Assembly: GCA_013001935.1 (NCBI GenBank)
Contig: JABDKZ010000394.1
Span: 1 to 12,461, forward strand
DNA length: 12,461 nt
Direction: 5' to 3'
Source: Maribacter sp.
GTDB taxonomy: Bacteria; Bacteroidota; Bacteroidia; Flavobacteriales; Flavobacteriaceae
In this document: piece after piece, positions 7,437 through 12,461 of the stretch
Layout of the letters: each line of letters begins with the position of its first letter
Position numbering within the stretch: the first letter of the stretch is position 1
Position numbers and translations under genes: made by a program
Notes under the pieces: generated by a model
The model's input: only the letters and a program-made list of their open reading frames with translations
The model's database searches: none
Told to the model about the DNA's origin: nothing

Positions 7437-8336
7437 TTATATAGCTAATTTTCGCTTAATACCTTTCCATCTTAGTCTTCGAATAAACGCTCCCTCATCC
7501 TTGGTCACCATTTTTGGCAGCCTATTTTTCCGAGCTTTACCAAATCCTTTTAAGTTATGGTAAAGTGCGAACATGTTTTTTTGTTTAAATGCCATTTTAA
7601 AAGAAGCAATCATAGTTAATAAAAAACCATAGTCCATGGCATACATCGCCTTACCTTGCAAAAGTTTGGACTTGGCGTTATATGCTTTTCCTGTAGGTCT
7701 CAAATGTTTTACTTTCAGACTTTCAATCGTCTTAAGTTCATAGCCATGATACTGCGTTAATAACTCATCTACCGTATCCCATCCCATTGCGCATTTAAGC
7801 CCTCCTATAGCCTTAAAACAATTTTTTGAATATGCTTTGAATGCCCCCCGAACATGATCTTTGCCCATAGGGTGGTTCAATTCCCATTTTCCACGTGAAT
7901 TTTTTTCATAGACAAACCCACCAGTCAAACCTACTTTCGGGTTGTTGGCGAAAACCATGGCAATGTTTTCAAAATAATTGACAGGTAGGATCAGATCCGC
8001 ATCGAGTTTAACGATAAAGTCATAGGCATCATCTAATTGTTCCAGGCCTTTATTAAATGCATTGATAACCTTACTGCCAGGCATATGTTCTTGGGATGAA
8101 CAAATATTCAATTTTTCGAAAACACCATAATTATGGGTGAATTGATCAATAATGCGTTCCGTACCGTCAGTAGAATTGTCATTAACAATAATCACCCGCT
8201 TTGGTTGTAATGTCTGCAGAGCTAATGATTGTAAGGTTTTAGCCAGAAAGGCCTCCTCGTTATGTGCGGGTATGACGATGTAGAAATTCAAATTAAAACT
8301 ATTTTGAACCTTTTGCTGAGGCCAATCTTTCAGCAT
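7437..8336 (-). CDS. Family 2 (GT-A) glycosyltransferase
   Basis: With the ATG at 8336 the product has 299 residues. It opens with the GT2 strand FYIVIPAHNEEAF (18-30). The nucleotide-binding VNDNSTDGT is at 51-59, and the metal-binding KLDADLILP at 110-118 supplies the DxD-type motif. The RGAFKAYSK acceptor region is at 163-171, and GWDTVDEL at 185-192 probably provides the catalytic acid/base. It should transfer a sugar from a nucleotide sugar to an acceptor at the cytoplasmic side of the membrane. There is no strong transmembrane helix, only a moderately hydrophobic stretch at about 231-250. Donor and acceptor are unknown. The frame is open to a further ATG at 8387, giving 316 residues. 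I prefer 8336 because it leaves a 38-base rather than 89-base overlap with the methyltransferase and fits GT2 N-termini better. Translational coupling to the upstream methyltransferase is likely. Confidence 0.85.
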   Translation of the reverse strand: MLKDWPQQKVQNSFNLNFYIVIPAHNEEAFLAKTLQSLALQTLQPKRVIIVNDNSTDGTERIIDQFTHNYGVFEKLNICSSQEHMPGSKVINAFNKGLEQLDDAYDFIVKLDADLILPVNYFENIAMVFANNPKVGLTGGFVYEKNSRGKWELNHPMGKDHVRGAFKAYSKNCFKAIGGLKCAMGWDTVDELLTQYHGYELKTIESLKVKHLRPTGKAYNAKSKLLQGKAMYAMDYGFLLTMIASFKMAFKQKNMFALYHNLKGFGKARKNRLPKMVTKDEGAFIRRLRWKGIKRKLAI

Positions 8337-8847
8337 AAACGATATAATATCTTGGTGTGAAACTTCGTAAGAGGGGTCGCAAACCAATTTTTTTAACTGG
8401 GTTGGTCCATTTGGCCGAATCCCTTATTTTCCAACCTGCTTTTTCCAAAAGCCAGTCAAATTGCCAATCTTCAAACTCATGATAATGTCTGTCCCATGGA
8501 TCGGTTTTACTTTGGTAGGCTCGGGCAAACCAAAGTTGTAAAGGAATACTGGCCACTAATTTATTTGCTTTTATTTCTCGCAAGATATTGAAGGGCGCCA
8601 CAAGGTGTTCAAATATTTCGAAGGCCGTAACCACATCAACATTTGAATCACTAAGATTCAATCCCGAAAAATCAAGATCCAAATCTTCTCCCTTGGTATT
8701 CGTGACCTTATATCCATGGGCTTTCATAATCTTGGAAAAGGGATTTTCAACCCCAAGATCCAAGATCGTTTGATCTGTTGAAATATGCTTCTGAAGGAAA
8801 GCCAACGTATTCTTGAATCTTTTATTCGGAAATGTTTTTTCGTACAT
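8299..8847 (-). CDS. Class I SAM-dependent methyltransferase
   Basis: This 182-residue protein has a compact Rossmann-type methyltransferase fold. Motif I is TILDLGVENPFSKIM (27-41), somewhat degenerate because the usual glycine-rich loop has ENPF. The acidic end of strand 2 is GEDLDLDF (53-60), and motif IV is VVTAFEIFEHLVAPFNILRE (72-91), typical of Methyltransf_11/23 proteins. DRHYHEFEDWQFDWLLEKAGW (119-139) resembles the post-motif region of the same group. The substrate cannot be read from the sequence. The 3' end overlaps the start of the glycosyltransferase, so the two probably act in one pathway, such as glycan or lipid modification, but that is an inference from coupling alone. The ATG at 8847 leaves a reasonable N-terminal helix before motif I. 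Confidence 0.8.
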   Translation of the reverse strand: MYEKTFPNKRFKNTLAFLQKHISTDQTILDLGVENPFSKIMKAHGYKVTNTKGEDLDLDFSGLNLSDSNVDVVTAFEIFEHLVAPFNILREIKANKLVASIPLQLWFARAYQSKTDPWDRHYHEFEDWQFDWLLEKAGWKIRDSAKWTNPVKKIGLRPLLRSFTPRYYIVYAERLASAKGSK

Positions 8848-8868
8848 CTATACGGGAAAATAGTAAAC

Positions 8869-8890
8869 AATATCCACGAAAACGGATATT
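8869..8890. repeat. Short inverted repeat upstream of the methyltransferase gene
   Basis: AATATCC and GGATATT form a perfect seven-base inverted repeat with an eight-base spacer. It starts 22 bases upstream of the methyltransferase ATG, in the 129-base gap between that gene and the KAS III gene. There is no T-run beside it, so it is not an obvious terminator. It could be an operator or a leader hairpin. Nothing else recognisable is seen in this gap. Confidence 0.4.
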
Positions 8891-8976
8891 CCTTTATTTA
8901 TTGGTACGAAGTTAAAAAAATAAGCATTGTGTTATGCATGCACCATATGATTCCCTGAGCTAAAGCGGGTTCAGTA

Positions 8977-10035
8977 TTAAATTTGATATACAATTGCGTT
9001 TATATTCATTCCCGCCCCTACACTTGCGAACATAACCAAATCACCTTCGTTGATTGCATGATTGGCCATTTGACCGTGCTTCACCATGTCAAATAAAGTT
9101 GGTACGGTGGCCACCGAGCTGTTCCCCAATTTTTCAATATTCATAGGCATAATGTCTAAGGGCATATCAAGACCATACAATTGGTAGAAGCGATTTACAA
9201 TGGCTTCATCCATTTTTTCATTTGCCTGATGTATAAATATTTTTTTTACTTCAGAAATGTCCCTTCCGCTTTTATCAAGGCAATCTTTCATGGCTTGAGG
9301 TACATGGGTTATTGCAAACTCGTATATTTTACGGCCATACATTTTTATAAAGAGCCTATCTTCCTCACTCTCCTTTTTATAGGAATCTCCATAAAATAAG
9401 AAGTATGCTTCGCCATTGGCATAGGTAGCAGATGTATGGTTTACTATTTCACCTCCGGTTTCGGAACGTTCTATAATAGCTGCACCCGCTCCATCAGAAT
9501 AAATCATTGAATCCCGGTCGTAATCATCCACTACTCTTGATAATGTCTCGGCGCCAATAACCAAACATTTATCTGCTATTCCACTTTTAATAAAGGCATT
9601 GGCCTGTATCGTGCCTTCAATCCATCCAGGGCAGCCAAATAACATGTCATAAGCCACACATTTAGGATTTTTAATTCCAAGGCTATGCTTTACACGCGTA
9701 GCCAGGCTAGGCAACATGTCACTTTGTGTTTTCCCATAGGTAATATCGCCAAAATTATGGGCGAAAATAATATAGTCCAAGGATTCTTTATCTATACCAG
9801 CATCCTCAATGGCTTTTAATGAAGCAAAATAACCTAGCTCTGAGGTATTCACATCATTCCTGGCATAACGTCTTTCTCCAATTCCGGTGATAGATTTGAA
9901 TTTTTCAATTATGGTGCTATTGGGTGCATCAATTGAAGAACCATCACTGTTCAAGAATGTATGATTTGCAAAACTTGAATTTTCGACTTTAAGCGGTGGA
10001 AGAAATGAACCTGTTCCCGTAATTGCTACTCCCAT
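8977..10035 (-). CDS. 3-oxoacyl-ACP synthase III family protein (FabH-like thiolase fold)
   Basis: This 352-residue cytoplasmic condensing enzyme has the full KAS III triad: Cys135 in DMLFGCPGWIEG, His269 in IFIHQANEKM, and Asn305 in KLGNSSVATVPT. The N-terminal half carries GIGERRYARND (51-61), common to the family, and YSDGAGAAIIE (179-189). The C-terminal strand is FASVGAGMNINAIVY (336-350), in place of the GGG-containing end of classical FabH. It should make a carbon-carbon bond between an acyl thioester and a malonyl thioester or similar substrate. It is slightly longer than housekeeping FabH, and it lies away from plsX/rpmF or other fatty-acid genes, so it is more likely a paralogue with a specialised substrate. 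It lies 159 bases downstream of gcvP on the same strand, separated by a hairpin, so it probably has its own promoter, though I found no full TAnnTTTG box. The family is secure; the exact reaction is not. Confidence 0.88.
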   Translation of the reverse strand: MGVAITGTGSFLPPLKVENSSFANHTFLNSDGSSIDAPNSTIIEKFKSITGIGERRYARNDVNTSELGYFASLKAIEDAGIDKESLDYIIFAHNFGDITYGKTQSDMLPSLATRVKHSLGIKNPKCVAYDMLFGCPGWIEGTIQANAFIKSGIADKCLVIGAETLSRVVDDYDRDSMIYSDGAGAAIIERSETGGEIVNHTSATYANGEAYFLFYGDSYKKESEEDRLFIKMYGRKIYEFAITHVPQAMKDCLDKSGRDISEVKKIFIHQANEKMDEAIVNRFYQLYGLDMPLDIMPMNIEKLGNSSVATVPTLFDMVKHGQMANHAINEGDLVMFASVGAGMNINAIVYQI

Positions 10036-10146
10036 AATTGGTTTATAGTTTTAGGTAAATTAATTTAATTCTTAAACATCCAAGAAAAAAAGAATTGCAC
10101 AATACGATGTTCAATATCAAATTTCCCTGAAGTATTAATGCTATAA

Positions 10147-10171
10147 AGCCTTTCAAATAATCTGAAAGGCT
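10147..10171 (-). terminator. Hairpin terminator after gcvP
   Basis: AGCCTTTCA and TGAAAGGCT form a perfect nine-base inverted repeat with a seven-base loop, 23 bases past the gcvP stop codon. On the minus strand it is followed by a short T-rich run (TTTATAG). It separates gcvP from the KAS III gene. The weak T-tract makes efficient termination uncertain. Confidence 0.65.
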
Positions 10172-10194
10172 CTATTTTGTGGGGTTTTCATAAT

Positions 10195-12461
10195 TCATTC
10201 CACTTCGGCATAGGCTTCAATGGGAGTGCAACTACAGATAAGATTACGATCTCCATAGGCGTCATCAACCCTTCTGACGGATGGCCAAAATTTATTCCCG
10301 GAAACATAGGGTAATGGAAAAGCCGCCTTTTGTCGGCTATAAGGAAAATCCCACTGGTCATTGGTCACCATTGCCATTGTATGGGGTGAATTTTTTAAAA
10401 CGTTATTCTCAGGATTTTCACTAGCCCTATCAATCTCTTTACGAATGGAAATCATAGCGTCACAGAACCTATCCAATTCTGACAAACTTTCGCTCTCAGT
10501 GGGCTCTATCATCACAGTACCAGCCACTGGAAATGATACTGTTGGGGCATGAAACCCATAATCCATTAAGCGTTTTGCGATATCGGTTACCTCAATACCA
10601 TTTTGTTTGAATGGTCTACAATCTATGATCATTTCATGGGCGGCACGGCCATTTTCTCCGGTATAAAGCACTTCATAATTACCACTCAATCGCTCTTTGA
10701 TATAATTGGCGTTTAGTATCGCAACTTTCGTGCTATTTGTCAAGCCTTCTTCGCCTAACATTTTTATATATCCATAGGAAATCAAGCAAACCGAAGAGCT
10801 TCCCCATGGGGAAGCGGAAATTGCCGAAATTGCCTTACTGCCTCCGGTTTCTATCAAAGGATTTCCCGGTAGAAAGGGCAACAGCTGCTCGGCAACACAA
10901 ATAGGGCCAACGCCAGGTCCACCACCGCCATGCGGTATTGCGAATGTTTTGTGCAGATTAAGATGACAAACATCTGCGCCTATAGCTGCAGGATTGGTCA
11001 AACCTACTTGGGCATTCATGTTAGCACCATCCATATAAACCTGTCCGCCATTATCATGTATGAGCTTGGTAATATATTTGATCGACGATTCAAAAACACC
11101 ATGTGTAGAAGGGTAAGTAACCATAAGCGCTGCAAGATTAGCTGCATGTAGATTTGCTTTTTCCTCTAAATCGATTACATCTATATTTCCTTTTGCATCG
11201 GTTTTCGTAACCACTACCTTCATGCCTGCCATTACCGCTGAGGCCGGATTGGTACCATGGGCTGATGCAGGAATGATGCAAATATTACGGTGGCCCTCGT
11301 TTCTTGATTCATGATAGGCACGAATCATCATTAATCCCGCATATTCGCCTTGGGCGCCGGAATTGGGTTGTAATGAGGTACCAGCAAAACCGGTAATTGT
11401 ATTTAAGTCCTTTTCTAACTCCCTTAAAACAATTTGATACCCTTCGGCTTGGTCAACCGGAACAAACGGATGTATATTTCCCCATTGTGCCCAGCTTAAT
11501 GGTAACATTTCACTGGCGGCATTTAATTTCATGGTACAGGAACCCAATGAGATCATTGAGTGGTTCAATGCTAAATCCTTGCGCTCCAACTTTTTGATGT
11601 AACGCATCAATTCAGTCTCGGAATGGTACGAATTGAATACCTCGTTTTGTAAAAAGGGCGAGGTTCTCTGCAATGATGATTGAATTACATCTGAACTAGG
11701 TTCAGAAAAAGAAAATGTTTCATTTACAGCTTTGAATTCCAAGAAGCAAGAAAACAATTGTTTAATGGCATTTATATCGGTGGTCTCATTTAAGGATATT
11801 GATATGGTTTTATCATCGATGTAATTAAGGTTTATGCCTTTTTTTTCAGCAATTCCCTTTAGTTTATCTATATTTTCGACCTGTAATTTAATAGTGTCAA
11901 AAAAGGAAGTATTCATTTGTTTGAATCCCAAGCGTTGTACTAGTTGGCTTAAGGCCTTGGTATTGTTGTGAACCTGTTCGGCAATATATGTTAAGCCTTT
12001 AGGGCCATGATAAACGGCGTACATTCCTGCCATAACGGCCAAAAGTACCTGGGCCGTACAAATATTTGAAGTTGCCTTGTCCCGCTTTATGTGTTGCTCC
12101 CTCGTCTGTAATGCCATGCGCATGGCTGGCTGCCCATCAGCGTCTTTAGTGACACCGATAATTCGTCCTGGGATATTTCGCTTAAATGCTTCCTTAGTTG
12201 CAAAAAATGCAGCATGAGGCCCGCCATAACCCAAGGGGATACCAAAACGTTGGGTTGTACCCACAACAACGTCGGCACCAAATTCACCTGGAGGTGTCAA
12301 CAATACCAGACTTAAAATATCGGCCGCTACGGCAATTTTTATCTCTTGTGCTTTTGCCTTAGCAACAAAAGCGGCATAATCATATACCTGACCATATTTT
12401 CCAGGATATTGAAGTAATGCACCATAAAAATCCCCATTAAAATCAAATTCCTCATGATTGC
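10195..12461 (-). CDS. gcvP: Glycine dehydrogenase (decarboxylating), P protein, C-terminal 754 residues
   Basis: This is the pyridoxal-phosphate enzyme of the glycine cleavage system. It decarboxylates glycine and passes the aminomethyl group to the lipoyl arm of the H protein. The minus-strand frame is open without interruption to the right edge. Visible are 754 codons of a protein usually near 950 residues, so about 195 N-terminal residues lie outside the window. The TTG at 12303 is internal, because the 52 codons before it (positions 12459-12304) read as typical GcvP sequence, ending with [20 protein letters not shown] across the junction. Conserved blocks include [41 protein letters not shown] and [11 protein letters not shown]. 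The PLP-binding lysine lies in HLNLHKTF (codon 10950-10948), before the glycine-rich PHGGGGPG. No frameshift is seen. It ends before a hairpin at 10147-10171. Confidence 0.97.
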   Translation of the reverse strand, partial: NHEEFDFNGDFYGALLQYPGKYGQVYDYAAFVAKAKAQEIKIAVAADILSLVLLTPPGEFGADVVVGTTQRFGIPLGYGGPHAAFFATKEAFKRNIPGRIIGVTKDADGQPAMRMALQTREQHIKRDKATSNICTAQVLLAVMAGMYAVYHGPKGLTYIAEQVHNNTKALSQLVQRLGFKQMNTSFFDTIKLQVENIDKLKGIAEKKGINLNYIDDKTISISLNETTDINAIKQLFSCFLEFKAVNETFSFSEPSSDVIQSSLQRTSPFLQNEVFNSYHSETELMRYIKKLERKDLALNHSMISLGSCTMKLNAASEMLPLSWAQWGNIHPFVPVDQAEGYQIVLRELEKDLNTITGFAGTSLQPNSGAQGEYAGLMMIRAYHESRNEGHRNICIIPASAHGTNPASAVMAGMKVVVTKTDAKGNIDVIDLEEKANLHAANLAALMVTYPSTHGVFESSIKYITKLIHDNGGQVYMDGANMNAQVGLTNPAAIGADVCHLNLHKTFAIPHGGGGPGVGPICVAEQLLPFLPGNPLIETGGSKAISAISASPWGSSSVCLISYGYIKMLGEEGLTNSTKVAILNANYIKERLSGNYEVLYTGENGRAAHEMIIDCRPFKQNGIEVTDIAKRLMDYGFHAPTVSFPVAGTVMIEPTESESLSELDRFCDAMISIRKEIDRASENPENNVLKNSPHTMAMVTNDQWDFPYSRQKAAFPLPYVSGNKFWPSVRRVDDAYGDRNLICSCTPIEAYAEVE

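Noticed and set aside
10036-10146. Possible small gene or riboswitch between gcvP and the KAS III gene, such as a glycine riboswitch
   Set aside because: No conserved riboswitch core or plausible small frame is seen. A glycine riboswitch would be expected upstream of gcvP, which lies outside the window; only the terminator-like hairpin at 10147-10171 is supported.
12301-12303. TTG at 12303 as the start of gcvP
   Set aside because: The same frame continues open to the window edge and the 52 upstream codons encode recognisable GcvP sequence, so the gene is simply cut by the window.

Overview
The window looks like a chromosomal segment from a member of the Flavobacteriaceae (Bacteroidota), probably a marine relative of Maribacter or Zobellia. 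This is inferred from the low GC content, the absence of Shine-Dalgarno sequences before genes, several TAnnTTTG promoter boxes of the Bacteroidota type, and the gene order CBS protein - nadK - DUF6089/PorG-like - uppS - bamA - ompH - ompH, which is familiar from that family. The genus is a guess.

Layout. Positions 1-75 hold the first 25 codons of pdxJ on the minus strand, running off the left edge. A divergent intergenic region (76-164) separates it from a seven-gene plus-strand block (165-7379). The block contains a CBS/ACT-like regulatory protein, NAD kinase, a PorG-like (DUF6089) outer membrane protein, undecaprenyl diphosphate synthase, BamA and two OmpH/Skp-like periplasmic chaperones. 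A symmetrical hairpin at 7402-7433 closes this block and also serves the converging minus-strand genes. These are a class I SAM methyltransferase followed by an overlapping GT2 glycosyltransferase (8847-7437), a stand-alone ketoacyl-ACP synthase III paralogue (10035-8977), and gcvP, the glycine decarboxylase P protein. gcvP enters from the right edge and stops at 10195, before a hairpin at 10147-10171.

How the genes fit together. The plus-strand block is mainly an envelope-building locus. UppS makes the lipid carrier for peptidoglycan and surface glycans. The OmpH/Skp proteins escort unfolded outer membrane proteins to BamA, which inserts them. The PorG-like barrel is a plausible client and type IX secretion component. 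NadK and the CBS protein are metabolic passengers at the front. The minus-strand genes are housekeeping (gcvP), lipid-related (KAS III) and glycan or small-molecule modification (methyltransferase and glycosyltransferase).

No mobile element, CRISPR array, tRNA or rRNA was seen, and no intergenic gap exceeds 160 bases. I found no convincing undescribed system. The points most worth a second look are the TTG start of bamA inside uppS, the long charged tail on the first OmpH, a helical charged insertion in the BamA barrel, and the unassigned KAS III paralogue.
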